Shown here: positions 24,658 through 33,646 of the stretch, in pieces
How the letters are laid out: each line of letters starts with the position of its first letter
Position numbering within the stretch: the stretch's first letter is position 1
NCBI GenBank assembly: GCA_023419095.1
Contig: JAEZYN010000030.1
Location: 20,345-84,344 of the forward strand
Direction of reading: 5' to 3'
Source of the DNA: Bacteroidota bacterium
GTDB lineage: Bacteria; Bacteroidota; Bacteroidia; Flavobacteriales; Weeksellaceae
Length of the DNA stretch: 64,000 nt
Made by a program: the position numbers and the translations under genes
Notes under the pieces: model-generated
What the model saw: only the letters and a program-made list of their open reading frames with translations
What the model was told of the DNA's origin: nothing
The model's database searches: none

Positions 24658-26514
24658 TTATTTCAAAACATCTACTTCCAAAGAACTGTCGCCAAAAACC
24701 TTGATGAAGGCTTTGGTGTAATCTTCTTTTGCAGCGAAGTTCGGATTGTCCATAAATTTCTGAGGGTTTACAGCAAACAGTGGAAACCAGGTGCTTGAAA
24801 TTTGGATCTGGATTTTATGCCCTTTCTTAAAGGTGTGCACCACATCCTGAAGCCGGAAATTCACAGCTGTTTTTTGGTTCGGTACCAGGGCTTCCGGCTT
24901 TTCACGTGAGTTGCGGAATCTGGCCGGCATTATTTCGCTGCGCACCATCTGGTGGTAATTTCCGTAAACCACGCCGTCTTTCTTTTCTGTGGGTTTGAAA
25001 TCTTCCGGATAGACATCGATAAGTTTCACCGCAAAATCGGCATCGGTAGAAGTAGAGGAAATATTAAGTTTTGCTAAAATTTCGCCTGCAAAAGTGAGGT
25101 CTTCCGTGAGTACATCGGTTGTGAATGTGATCACATCCGGCCTTCCCACCGCGAAACGCTGGTCTTCGCTCATATAATTTCGCGGTGTGAACCCGTTGAA
25201 GTCTTTCAGTTTATCTGAACTTAAAACCGGATTGTTCGGATCGCTGTAATACTCCGAGGTTGAGTTGGAAGCTGCCGGTTTCAGGGTTCCGTCTGCGAGG
25301 AAAAAGTTGACTTTCTGCGCGTTTTTAGGCGGATAAACATCAAATTCTTTCCACTCTTTTTTTCCGGTGTCGTACATCATCGCTTCAGGTAAACCGGCGT
25401 CAGCTTTGGAATTCCCTTTAAGATAATGACTGAAAAATTTAGTTTCCAGATTTTTTTGATAATAGGTCGCAATGCTGTCTCCGAAATAAATCTCATTGTG
25501 AAAATGTTTCCCGGTTTCGCGGCTCCACGCGCCGTGCGAGAAGGGTCCCATTACAATGGTGTTTTTAGCATTTGCGCTGGTTTTCTCAATGGTTTTATAA
25601 ATATTTAGAGGTCCGGACAGATCTTCGGCATCGTACCATCCGCCGACGGTCATCACTGCGTGTTTCACGTTTTTCAGGTGTGGCAGCAGACTTCTTTTTT
25701 GCCAGTATTCATCGTAATTCGGATGATTCATTACTTCGGTCATAAAGAAATTGTCCTTGTAATATTTTTCGTAGCCGTCTTTCAGCGGTCCCATATCGCG
25801 GTAAAACTTTAAGCCGTCTTCTGATGTTGGTTTAATCATACTTTCGGTGTACCAGGCCTTGTTTTCAGGCTTTGTTTTTTGCACGCCAAAGACGGGAAAA
25901 GTCCTGAAATAGCCGAGCATGAACTTGCCGTTGTGCAGAAAATCATCATTCCAGAAATCCGAAATTGGTGCCTGCGGCGACGACGCTACCAATGCCGGGT
26001 GATCCGCCAAAATGCCTGCAGCAGTATAAAATCCCGGATAGGAAGTGCCGTACTGACCCACTTTTCCGTTGTTGTTTTTCACATTTTTCAGCAACCACTC
26101 GATCGTGTCGTAAGTATCCGTGCTTTCATCTACGTCTTTTTTGGTTTTGTGTGCTACCTGTGGCGTCATGTTGGTAAATTTTCCTTCGCTCATGTATCGT
26201 CCCCGAACGTCCTGATACACAAAAATGTACTTGTCGTTCATCAAAAATTTATTCGGCCCGAGCGAAGCGCGGTATTCGTTTTCGCCGTAAGGTGCGATGC
26301 TGTAGCACGTGCGCTGCATGATGAACGGGTATTTTTTAACCTTCGAAATATCTTTTGGAATGTAAATCGCAGTGAATAATTTTACGCCGTCACGCATTGG
26401 GATGTAAACTTCCTGTTTGGTGAAATTTTCTTTTACAAATGAATTGTCCGGTGCCGTTTGAGCGAAAGCCGAAAGAAAACAGAATAGAAGGGTAAGTTGC
26501 AGGAATTTTTTCAT
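24658..26514 (-). CDS. secreted CocE/NonD family hydrolase
   Basis: The 618-residue protein has a signal peptide (MKKFLQLTLLFCFLSAFAQ) and an alpha/beta hydrolase domain of the Xaa-Pro dipeptidyl peptidase S15 group. The nucleophile elbow GQYGTSYPG places Ser158; GPFSHGAWSRETG is the His region. The N-terminal MRDGVKLFTAIY and the QDVRGRYMSEG turn are typical of alpha-amino-acid ester hydrolases and CocE. The C-terminal third (about 430-618) is a jelly-roll domain. Probable activities are peptide or ester hydrolysis in the periplasm or outside; the substrate is unknown. Confidence 0.88.
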   Translation of the reverse strand: MKKFLQLTLLFCFLSAFAQTAPDNSFVKENFTKQEVYIPMRDGVKLFTAIYIPKDISKVKKYPFIMQRTCYSIAPYGENEYRASLGPNKFLMNDKYIFVYQDVRGRYMSEGKFTNMTPQVAHKTKKDVDESTDTYDTIEWLLKNVKNNNGKVGQYGTSYPGFYTAAGILADHPALVASSPQAPISDFWNDDFLHNGKFMLGYFRTFPVFGVQKTKPENKAWYTESMIKPTSEDGLKFYRDMGPLKDGYEKYYKDNFFMTEVMNHPNYDEYWQKRSLLPHLKNVKHAVMTVGGWYDAEDLSGPLNIYKTIEKTSANAKNTIVMGPFSHGAWSRETGKHFHNEIYFGDSIATYYQKNLETKFFSHYLKGNSKADAGLPEAMMYDTGKKEWKEFDVYPPKNAQKVNFFLADGTLKPAASNSTSEYYSDPNNPVLSSDKLKDFNGFTPRNYMSEDQRFAVGRPDVITFTTDVLTEDLTFAGEILAKLNISSTSTDADFAVKLIDVYPEDFKPTEKKDGVVYGNYHQMVRSEIMPARFRNSREKPEALVPNQKTAVNFRLQDVVHTFKKGHKIQIQISSTWFPLFAVNPQKFMDNPNFAAKEDYTKAFIKVFGDSSLEVDVLK

Positions 26515-26577
26515 GAATGATTATTTTGCCCGAAAGTATGAAAATAGTTAGAAATTTAATCTGAAAAGTGCGCATCA

Positions 26578-27186
26578 ATGAGTTTATTTGATACTGCTTT
26601 TGATTCAAACCTTAATCTTTTACCAAAAGACGGAACGGTCAATTACTATGGGAAGATTTTAAGTAAAGATGAGGCAGACCGATTTCAACAGGCACTTTTG
26701 AAGACCATCCAATGGCGCAATGATGAGGCTGTGATTTTCGGTAAAAAAATCCTCACGAAGCGCAAAGTAGCGTGGTACGGCGATGAAGAATTTAAATATA
26801 CCTACTCTAAAACGACCAAAACCGCACTTCCATGGACTGCGGAACTGCTGGAGATAAAGAGAATTTGCGAGGCAGAAACGTGTGAGATATTCAATTCGTG
26901 TTTGCTCAATCTCTATCATTCCGGCGAAGAAGGCATGGCCTGGCACAGCGATGCGGAGAAAGATCTGAAGAAAAACGGCGCAATAGCTTCCTTAAGTTTA
27001 GGCGCTGAAAGAAAGTTTCTATTCAAACATAAATTCAGCAGCGAAAAAGTGGATGTGCTCTTAGAAAACGGCAGTTTATTGGTAATGAAAGACGAAACCC
27101 AAAGCTTTTGGCTTCACCGTTTGCCACCAACCAAAAAGGTAAATACACCAAGGATTAATCTTACTTTCAGAACAATAGAACGTTGA
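26578..27186 (+). CDS. alkB: alpha-ketoglutarate-dependent dioxygenase AlkB
   Basis: The 202-residue enzyme removes alkyl lesions from DNA or RNA bases using Fe(II) and 2-oxoglutarate. The iron ligands appear as HSDAEKD (His-x-Asp) near residue 122 and HRLPPTKK near 181, with the 2-oxoglutarate Arg in RINLTFR. LLNLYHSGEEGMAWHSD is also typical. The layout matches the AlkB type of bacteria and human ALKBH2/3. It stands alone, divergent from the CocE gene. Confidence 0.9.
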   Translation: MSLFDTAFDSNLNLLPKDGTVNYYGKILSKDEADRFQQALLKTIQWRNDEAVIFGKKILTKRKVAWYGDEEFKYTYSKTTKTALPWTAELLEIKRICEAETCEIFNSCLLNLYHSGEEGMAWHSDAEKDLKKNGAIASLSLGAERKFLFKHKFSSEKVDVLLENGSLLVMKDETQSFWLHRLPPTKKVNTPRINLTFRTIER

Positions 27187-27330
27187 AACTGATGGTTCTG
27201 CGTCAGTATTTGAAACTGTTTACATTAAAAATTTGGCTTAAAAATTGTGAAAAGTTTAATATTTGTTAGCATCCTGGCATCATTATTAATAGGTAAATTT
27301 GAAAATATTAAAACATTAAATCATCGAACT

Positions 27331-27810
27331 ATGAAAAAACTAATTGCAACCTCAGCACTCGCATTGGCAGTTTCATTTGCATCAGTCGCCTGTAAGAAAA
27401 AGGTGAGTGATGCCGATCTTCAGACGCAGGCAACTACTGTGGTAACAGCAAATCCGCAAGCTTCAGTAGAAGTGAAAGACGGCACTGCGCATCTTAGCGG
27501 CACTTTTGAAGATGAAGCTTCGCGCGATCAGATGATTGCTTCACTCAAAGCAATACCGGGCATCAAGGACGTAATGGACATGTCAAAAATTGAAGCCGCT
27601 CCTGTTGTAGAAACGGTTTCTGCCGTAGATCCGGCTGTTCAGCAGAGAGTAGCTGATGCCGTTAAAGATTTTCCTTCAGTTTCCGTAGAAGTCATCAATG
27701 GTGAACTGACGCTTACCGGAAATGTTTCGCCAGAGCAGGCGCGTAAGATCAAGATGTCTGTAGATGCCCTTCAGGCAGGAAAAGTAAATTATAATTATAG
27801 TGTAAAATAA
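27331..27810 (+). CDS. BON-domain lipoprotein
   Basis: The start is set at ATG 27331 (MKKLIATSALALAVSFASVAC); the frame extends 28 codons upstream. A lipobox (SVAC) at residue 21 marks it as a lipoprotein. The mature part has two BON (OsmY-like) domains, about 28-90 and 94-155, seen in VEVKDGTAHLSG and VEVINGELTLTGNVS. BON domains bind phospholipid or envelope proteins and occur in stress proteins. It sits 5 bp before the SH3 gene and shares its transcript. Confidence 0.85.
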   Translation: MKKLIATSALALAVSFASVACKKKVSDADLQTQATTVVTANPQASVEVKDGTAHLSGTFEDEASRDQMIASLKAIPGIKDVMDMSKIEAAPVVETVSAVDPAVQQRVADAVKDFPSVSVEVINGELTLTGNVSPEQARKIKMSVDALQAGKVNYNYSVK

Positions 27811-27815
27811 TAGCA

Positions 27816-28235
27816 ATGAGTACCTTACAAGATAAATACGCAGGAGTGATCTCTGCTGCACAGTCTGCCGGAATCCGGAATCTGCAGGTTTTAGAACAGG
27901 ACGGCATATTATATGTTTCAGGAGACGCTGCATCCAGTGCGGCAAAAGACAGCGTTTGGAATGCCTTGGGCGCTATTGATACCACCTATTCAGCGTCTGA
28001 TATCAACCTCAACGTGCAGGTTTCCGGTCTGTCTGCGGGCGCTTCGCTTACGGTATCTACGGATAATTCAAATCTAAATATCCGCCAGGAAGCTTCTACA
28101 GACGCAGCCATTGTGGGGAAAGCAGCAAAAGGTGACGCAGTGACCTTGGTAGAACAAACCTCTGACGACTGGTGGAAAGTACGCACCTCAGACGGTGTGG
28201 AAGGTTACGCCTATTCACGCTATCTCCGTTCATAG
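27816..28235 (+). CDS. BON-like plus SH3b domain protein
   Basis: The 139-residue protein starts MSTLQDKYAGVISAAQSAG, with a BON-like first half (VLEQDGILYVSGDAASSAAKDSVW) and a bacterial SH3b domain at about 72-139 (LNIRQEASTDAAIVGKAAKGD ending GVEGYAYSRYLRS). No signal peptide is seen, which is odd for an SH3b protein and suggests it stays in the cytoplasm or is exported otherwise. It shares an operon with the BON lipoprotein (5-bp gap) and may act with it at the cell wall. Confidence 0.8.
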   Translation: MSTLQDKYAGVISAAQSAGIRNLQVLEQDGILYVSGDAASSAAKDSVWNALGAIDTTYSASDINLNVQVSGLSAGASLTVSTDNSNLNIRQEASTDAAIVGKAAKGDAVTLVEQTSDDWWKVRTSDGVEGYAYSRYLRS

Positions 28236-28259
28236 AAAGTCTTTCGTTATATATTTGTT

Positions 28260-28291
28260 AACCTCTGGATTCGTTAATTCAGGGGTTTTTG
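28260..28291 (+). terminator. terminator of the BON/SH3 operon
   Basis: AACCTCTGGATT and AATTCAGGGGTT form a stem with G-U pairs and a 4-nt loop, followed by TTT. Confidence 0.7.
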
Positions 28292-28296
28292 TTTGG

Positions 28297-28430
28297 GGCC
28301 ATCTCGTCATGGGAATTTATTTGCTGACGCAAACAAATTCCCATGACGAGACCGCGATCTCCGATACAATCGCCGCGGCCTTTTCAGGCCGCGGAGGATT
28401 TCCACTGCGATCGCTTGTCCGGCGCGGTTG
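28297..28430 (-). repeat. dispersed palindromic repeat, copy 4, with an extra inverted repeat
   Basis: The minus-strand core reads GCGATCGCAGTGGAAATCCT, then a hairpin (28373-28380 with 28387-28394, CCGCGGCC / GGCCGCGG, 6-nt loop), then CGATTGTATCGGAGATCGCG. This matches copy 3 in its flanks. Beside it, 28302-28323 and 28330-28351 form a separate 22-bp inverted repeat with one mismatch and a 6-nt loop. The element starts about 6 bp after the SH3-gene terminator and ends before the gltP-type gene. Confidence 0.75.
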
Positions 28431-28489
28431 TTCAAATCTATATATGCTAAAAAAACTATATTTGTAACCTTACACAACAAAGAAATAAC

Positions 28490-29740
28490 ATGAAAGGTCA
28501 AAACAAGCTTTTTATCGCCATCGTAGTTGCACTCATTTTAGGAGTGATAATGGGTGGCGTGGTACACACCCAGTTCCCCGAAAATTCCGAAGGGTTTTCC
28601 AATAACATCAAACTGTTGGGAACTATATTCATCCGACTTGTACAGATGATCATTGCGCCGCTTGTTTTCACCACCCTCGTTGTGGGAATTGCAAAAATGA
28701 GCGACATGCGCATGATTGGCCGCGTGGGAACCAAAGCCATGTTGTGGTTTATCACGGCATCTCTGGTATCGCTGGTGATCGGTTTGATATTTGTGAACTG
28801 GCTTGAGCCCGGCTATGTAATGCAGCTTGAGAAACCCGCTGCTGATGCAGCCGGTGAGGTGGTGGCGAACAGCCATGGACTTTCATTGGAACAGTTTGTA
28901 AAACATATAATTCCCAAAAGTTTATTTGAGGCCTTTGCTACCAATGAAGTACTTCAGATCGTAGTTTTTTCCATTATGTTTGGTATTGCCCTTGCAAATA
29001 TGGGTGAAGATTACACCAAACCTATCGTGCGCGCACTTGATATTCTCGCTCACGCCATCCTGAAAATGGTAGGTTATATCATGTGGTTTGCGCCACTCGG
29101 TGTTTTGGGGGCCATTGCTGCTGTAGTAGCTACGAACGGGTTTGACATCTTTAAAGTGTACGCAATCTATCTCCGTGACTTTTTCTTTGCGCTTGCCATT
29201 CTGTGGCTGGTTCTATGTATTGTGGGTTACATGATCCTTGGAAACAGGCTTTTTGAACTTTTAAGAAGAATAAAAGAACCTCTGCTTATCGCATTTTCCA
29301 CTACCAGTTCAGAAGCAGTATTTCCGAAACTTGTGGAAGAACTCGAAAGATTTGGCTGCAACAACAGGATAGTTTCCTTCATTCTGCCATTGGGTTATTC
29401 CTTCAATCTTGACGGAAGTATGATGTACATGACGTTTGCTGCCATCTTCATCGCGCAGATTTACGGTATTGACATGACTCTCGGGCAGCAGATAATCATG
29501 CTGTTGGTATTGATGCTTACGTCTAAAGGAATTGCAGGCGTGCCGCGTGCAAGTCTCGTAATTATTGTGGCTACATGTACGATGTTCGGTATTCCACCGG
29601 AAGGAATTGCGCTTATTCTTCCAATCGATCATTTCTGCGATATGGGTCGAAGTATGACCAATGTTTTGGGTAACGCGCTTGCAACTTCGGCGGTTTCAAA
29701 ATGGGAAGGCCAACTCGATAACCACGGCGGTGACCTGTAA
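28490..29740 (+). CDS. dicarboxylate/amino acid:cation symporter (DAACS family)
   Basis: The 416-residue inner-membrane protein belongs to the glutamate/aspartate and C4-dicarboxylate family (GltP, DctA). The signature GYSFNLDGSMMYMTFAAIFIAQ near residue 302 is the substrate- and sodium-binding region with the HP2 hairpin, and the C-terminal GRSMTNVLGNALATSAVSKWEG is conserved. Eight membrane helices are expected. The exact substrate is not resolved. It is followed by a branched-chain amino acid carrier gene. Confidence 0.93.
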   Translation: MKGQNKLFIAIVVALILGVIMGGVVHTQFPENSEGFSNNIKLLGTIFIRLVQMIIAPLVFTTLVVGIAKMSDMRMIGRVGTKAMLWFITASLVSLVIGLIFVNWLEPGYVMQLEKPAADAAGEVVANSHGLSLEQFVKHIIPKSLFEAFATNEVLQIVVFSIMFGIALANMGEDYTKPIVRALDILAHAILKMVGYIMWFAPLGVLGAIAAVVATNGFDIFKVYAIYLRDFFFALAILWLVLCIVGYMILGNRLFELLRRIKEPLLIAFSTTSSEAVFPKLVEELERFGCNNRIVSFILPLGYSFNLDGSMMYMTFAAIFIAQIYGIDMTLGQQIIMLLVLMLTSKGIAGVPRASLVIIVATCTMFGIPPEGIALILPIDHFCDMGRSMTNVLGNALATSAVSKWEGQLDNHGGDL

Positions 29741-29768
29741 TTAATTTTTAATTTAAATAGAAGCTGCG

Positions 29769-31067
29769 GTGAAAAACAGAGTGGGTACAGCGATAACATT
29801 AGGTTTTGCGCTGTTTGCAATGTTCTTTGGTGCCGGAAATCTTATTTTGCCGCCATTTATCGGTCTTCAATCGGGTGATGAATGGTTCGCGGCAGTTTCG
29901 GGATTTTTCACCACAGGTATTGTCTCTCCGTTTTTGGGTGTGCTCACTGTTGTACTGTTCGGCACTTCGTTTACCGATCTTGGTAAAAAGGTAAATCCGG
30001 CGGTTGTGACCATCCTTGCGCTGCTGATTATGCTTTGCATTGGCCCGCTTGTCGCTATTCCACGCACCGCTGCCGCTACATTTGAAATTGGCATTCAGCC
30101 TGTTTTTGCAGGTTTTAATCCCATTATTTTTTCTGTACTGTTCTTTGCTGTTGTTTTCATGTTGTCCGTCTCGCAGTCAAAAATTGTAGATATCATTGGC
30201 AATATCCTGACGCCGTTTCTTATAATAAGTTTAGGAGTAATGGTTGTCATAGGACTTCTGAATCCTTCCGCACTTGCTCAGGATACGGGAGTTAGCGCTC
30301 AACAATCTTACGTTTATGCATTTCATCAGGGATACCAGACCTTAGATGTCCTAGCATCCGTTATTTTTGCGGGCATCATAATTTCAGCCGCTATTGATAA
30401 AGGATATACCAATGCCAACGATCGGTTTAAAATCACTGTTGTAGCCGGACTCATTTCTATGGTAGCGCTGCTTTTCATTTATGGCGGACTGATTTACCTT
30501 GGCGCACATGCCGGATTCGAAGCCTCGCAGGAAATTTCACGGGTTGATCTGCTTCTCCATATTTCCAGATCGGTGATGGGAAATAAGGGCACGATCGTGA
30601 TTTCAGTTGCGGTAGCACTGGCCTGTCTCACCACCGCTATTGCACTTTCAGCCGCGATGGGAAGTTTTGTTGAAAAATTGACGAAAGGAAAAGTAAGTTA
30701 TCGTACAGCCGTACTTCTTACCTGCCTCGTTTCCGGATATTTTTCGGTAAAGAGTGTAGATGAAATCATTGAGTATGCCGTAGTAATTCTGAGTTTTGTG
30801 TACCCAATCACATTTGCACTTATACTGACACTCTTGTTTTTCGGCAAGATTGTATTTTCAAAATCCCCTTATATCGCGGCAATTGCCACAGCAGGTGTTA
30901 TCGCTTCGCTGACGGTTTTTAAGCATTTCGAGTTGTTTGCTGATCAGATTGATATTCTCAACAGCTGGTTGCCATTATCCGAGCATGAACTCGGTTGGCT
31001 TTTGCCCTCCTTCCTCGCCTTCTTCATCACGGCAGGCTTTAATCGCACTATGAAAAAATCCCGCTGA
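29769..31067 (+). CDS. brnQ: branched-chain amino acid carrier, LIVCS family
   Basis: The 432-residue membrane protein belongs to the Na+/H+-coupled branched-chain amino acid transporters (BrnQ). It opens with the family segment ALFAMFFGAGNLILPPFIGLQSG and has about 12 hydrophobic helices. The start is GTG at 29769, 28 bp after the preceding symporter stop; no ATG at a better place is seen. The two transporter genes are probably one transcript. Confidence 0.88.
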   Translation: MKNRVGTAITLGFALFAMFFGAGNLILPPFIGLQSGDEWFAAVSGFFTTGIVSPFLGVLTVVLFGTSFTDLGKKVNPAVVTILALLIMLCIGPLVAIPRTAAATFEIGIQPVFAGFNPIIFSVLFFAVVFMLSVSQSKIVDIIGNILTPFLIISLGVMVVIGLLNPSALAQDTGVSAQQSYVYAFHQGYQTLDVLASVIFAGIIISAAIDKGYTNANDRFKITVVAGLISMVALLFIYGGLIYLGAHAGFEASQEISRVDLLLHISRSVMGNKGTIVISVAVALACLTTAIALSAAMGSFVEKLTKGKVSYRTAVLLTCLVSGYFSVKSVDEIIEYAVVILSFVYPITFALILTLLFFGKIVFSKSPYIAAIATAGVIASLTVFKHFELFADQIDILNSWLPLSEHELGWLLPSFLAFFITAGFNRTMKKSR

Positions 31068-31134
31068 GATTCGCTTACTGACTGATGTCAAGTTAAGTTA
31101 CTTTTATTGATTCTAAATTACAGATTAAATTGCG

Positions 31135-31142
31135 TAAATTTG
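31135..31142 (+). promoter_or_regulatory. -7 element of the mrp gene
   Basis: TAAATTTG matches TAnnTTTG and ends 22 bp before the ATG. A TTG lies 25 bp further upstream, too far for the normal spacing. Confidence 0.4.
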
Positions 31143-31164
31143 CCATTCAATCAGAGTAAATATT

Positions 31165-32268
31165 ATGTTGACCAAAGATAAAATTCAGGCCTTTCTAAAA
31201 GAGATTGAAGTGGATGATTTAGTTCACAATTTCCAGGTGATGGGCAATGATGTGTATATTGACATGACCGCCCACTCGCCGGCCATGCATGAAAAAAAGA
31301 AACTTGAAGCCGCAATGAAGCAGGCCTTTGCTTCCCAGTTTGGCGAAGACGTTGTGCTAAAGCTTAAAATAGCTTCTCCTGAGCCGTCAGAGATTCAGCA
31401 AAGTCAAATTAAAGGCAAGCAAATCCCGGGAATCCAGAATATCATCGCAGTGGCTTCCGGTAAAGGTGGCGTAGGTAAATCTACGGTTGCTGCTAACCTG
31501 GCGGTGACATTAGCAAAAATGGGTTTTAAAGTCGGTATTCTGGATGCTGATATTTATGGTCCTTCGGTACCTACAATGTTTGATACAGAAGGTGCAAAAC
31601 CAATTTCTGTAGAAGTTGACGGCAAAAATTTAATGAAACCCATCGAAAATTACGGCGTGAAAATGCTGTCGATCGGTTATTTTTCCGGTGCAAACCAGGC
31701 GGTTGTCTGGCGCGGACCGATGGCCAGCAAAGCTTTAAACCAAATGATTCGCGATGCAGCGTGGGGAGAACTCGATTTTCTTTTGATCGATCTTCCGCCG
31801 GGAACCGGTGATATTCATTTGTCTATCATTCAGGAAGTTCCGGTTACAGGTGCGGTGATTGTGAGCACGCCTCAGCATATTGCCTTAGCCGACGTACGGA
31901 AAGGTATCGCAATGTTCCAAATGGAAAGTATAAATATTCCGGTGCTCGGACTTATAGAAAATATGTCGTATTTTACCCCAGAAGAACTACCGGAGAACAA
32001 ATATTATATCTTTGGACAACAGGGAGCGCAGTACCTCGCCGAGGATTTGGGAATCCCGGTTTTAGGTGAGATCCCGATCGTACAGAGTATCCGCGAAGCA
32101 AGTGATGTAGGTCGTCCGGCATCATTGCAGGAAGGGACACTTATCGGTGATGTGTACAAAAAAGTTGCGCAGAATATGATAGAAAGCCTTGTGGAAAGGA
32201 ATAAAAACCTGCCGGCCACAGAAGCAGTGAAAATCACTACCATGGCTGGCTGCTCTCCGAAGAAATAA
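31165..32268 (+). CDS. Mrp/NBP35 family Fe-S carrier ATPase
   Basis: The 367-residue protein has an N-terminal MIP18-like domain (about 1-75) and a P-loop ATPase domain with SGKGGVGKST (98-107), DADIYGPSVP and DFLLIDLPPGTGD. Related proteins carry and transfer iron-sulfur clusters. The usual CxxC after ENMS is missing: here ENMSYFTPEELPENKYYIFG replaces it, a variant I believe is common in Bacteroidota. The only other Cys is in the tail. An Nfu-type gene follows after 49 bp, supporting a role in Fe-S assembly. Confidence 0.88.
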   Translation: MLTKDKIQAFLKEIEVDDLVHNFQVMGNDVYIDMTAHSPAMHEKKKLEAAMKQAFASQFGEDVVLKLKIASPEPSEIQQSQIKGKQIPGIQNIIAVASGKGGVGKSTVAANLAVTLAKMGFKVGILDADIYGPSVPTMFDTEGAKPISVEVDGKNLMKPIENYGVKMLSIGYFSGANQAVVWRGPMASKALNQMIRDAAWGELDFLLIDLPPGTGDIHLSIIQEVPVTGAVIVSTPQHIALADVRKGIAMFQMESINIPVLGLIENMSYFTPEELPENKYYIFGQQGAQYLAEDLGIPVLGEIPIVQSIREASDVGRPASLQEGTLIGDVYKKVAQNMIESLVERNKNLPATEAVKITTMAGCSPKK

Positions 32269-32277
32269 TAAAAAAAA

Positions 32278-32300
32278 TGCGCAAAGCAACATTTTGCGCA
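32278..32300 (+). promoter_or_regulatory. intercistronic hairpin between mrp and nfu
   Basis: TGCGCAAA and TTTGCGCA form an 8-bp stem with a 7-nt loop. No T run follows, so it is probably a processing or stability element rather than a terminator. Confidence 0.45.
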
Positions 32301-32317
32301 GCAAAAATAGATTCTCT

Positions 32318-32551
32318 ATGCACGAACAAACTGTAAATAATGTGATGTACGCGCTCGAAAAAATTCGGCCCTTCCTGAATAAGGACGGTGGCGATATAGA
32401 GCTTGTAGATGTGCGGGACAGCATAGTTTATGTAAAACTGCAAGGAAACTGCAATGGCTGCCCGATGAGTTTTTCGACCATGAAACTGGGTGTAGAAAAC
32501 ACGATTAAGCAACACGCGCCTGAAATTCAGGAGGTTGTAAATGTGGAATAA
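32318..32551 (+). CDS. Nfu-type Fe-S scaffold, NifU C-terminal domain
   Basis: The start is set at ATG 32318 (MHEQTVNNVMYALEKIRP), dropping 8 upstream codons. The 78-residue protein is a stand-alone NifU C-terminal domain that binds a 4Fe-4S cluster through the CxxC in GNCNGCPMS and passes it to target proteins. The FLNKDGGDIELVDV segment is typical. The preceding mrp gene, lacking its own CxxC, may work with it. Confidence 0.88.
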   Translation: MHEQTVNNVMYALEKIRPFLNKDGGDIELVDVRDSIVYVKLQGNCNGCPMSFSTMKLGVENTIKQHAPEIQEVVNVE

Positions 32552-32575
32552 TTCAGTTCAGTACAAACCTTACTC

Positions 32576-32609
32576 AAAAGCAATTCGTAATTTTGAATTG
32601 CTTTTTTTT
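32576..32609 (+). terminator. nfu terminator
   Basis: AAAAGCAATTC and GAATTGCTTTT pair around an 8-nt loop, with eight T residues. Confidence 0.8.
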
Positions 32610-32712
32610 GATGCCGCAAGTTATTAGAAAAATTCAGCGGCTAAAAAACAGTATTAATCCAAGCGAATTCACGATTTAATTGATATTTTAGCGCACTAAA
32701 TCTCACTACTAT

Positions 32713-33570
32713 ATGATTGCCATTATCGACGGCGGCTCTACCAAATGCGACTGGGTAATTCTGGAAAATTCAGGCAAACTCAGCCTAAGAACCACCACGC
32801 TTGGTTTTAATCCGAACATTATAAATCCCGATTTTATCCCGCAGGAAATCAACCGCAATCAGGATTTGTTTTTTCTGAAAAATCATATCGAAAAAGTGTT
32901 TTTCTACGGTTCAGGTTGCGGCACGACGCACAACTGCAAGAAAGTGCACAAAGAGTTTTCAGAAATTTTCCCAAATGCGGAGGTTTCAGTACGTGAAGAT
33001 ATGACGGCTGCGGCTTACGCGGCTTACAACGGCTCACCTGCCATTGTCTGTATTTTGGGTACGGGTTCGAATTCCTGCTATTTTGATGGTGAAAAAATAC
33101 GTGTCGATTTGCCTTCGCTTGGTTTTTTAATAGGTGACGAGGGCAGTGGCAGTGCGCTCGGGAAGCAGCTGCTGCGGCGCTTTTTTATGAAAAAACTGCC
33201 GAAAGATCTCGAGGAAGATTTTGTGCAGACCTACAATCTCACCATCGAGGAAGCCATTCAGAAAATGTATCACAACCCGAGGGCCAACGCGTATCTGGGT
33301 GAATTTAACCAGTTTATTGCGAACCGTAAAAAGCATCCGTATTTCCAGAATATGGTCTTTGACGAAATGAAGAATTTCCTTGATTATCAGGTGCTTCCAT
33401 ATCCTGAGGCACGTGAGGTGGAAGTGAATTTCATTGGATATATTGCTTTTATATATGAAGATATTCTGCGTTCTGCAGCTGCTGAACTCAATTTGAGAAT
33501 TGGAAATGTAGTGCAGAAGCCGATTGAAAGTCTTGTAAATTATCATAAAAAGTACATGCTGAATCTGTAA
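32713..33570 (+). CDS. BadF/BadG/BcrA/BcrD-family ATPase, GlcNAc-kinase-like
   Basis: The 285-residue protein has the ASKHA fold ATP site: DGGSTKCDWV at the N-terminus (phosphate 1 loop), EDMTAAAYAAY near 96, and ILGTGSNSCYF near 114, followed by GDEGSGSALGKQLL. This layout is shared by N-acetylglucosamine kinases and BadF-type activators. The lack of the Fe-S cysteines of BadF activators favours a sugar kinase, perhaps in cell-wall recycling. It stands alone before the malic enzyme gene. Confidence 0.8.
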   Translation: MIAIIDGGSTKCDWVILENSGKLSLRTTTLGFNPNIINPDFIPQEINRNQDLFFLKNHIEKVFFYGSGCGTTHNCKKVHKEFSEIFPNAEVSVREDMTAAAYAAYNGSPAIVCILGTGSNSCYFDGEKIRVDLPSLGFLIGDEGSGSALGKQLLRRFFMKKLPKDLEEDFVQTYNLTIEEAIQKMYHNPRANAYLGEFNQFIANRKKHPYFQNMVFDEMKNFLDYQVLPYPEAREVEVNFIGYIAFIYEDILRSAAAELNLRIGNVVQKPIESLVNYHKKYMLNL

Positions 33571-33646
33571 TATATTCAGCCTTAATTTAATCTGGCTCAC
33601 GGGCCTCCGGCATTTTTTTAAAGCGCCGGAAATTTTTTAATTTATT

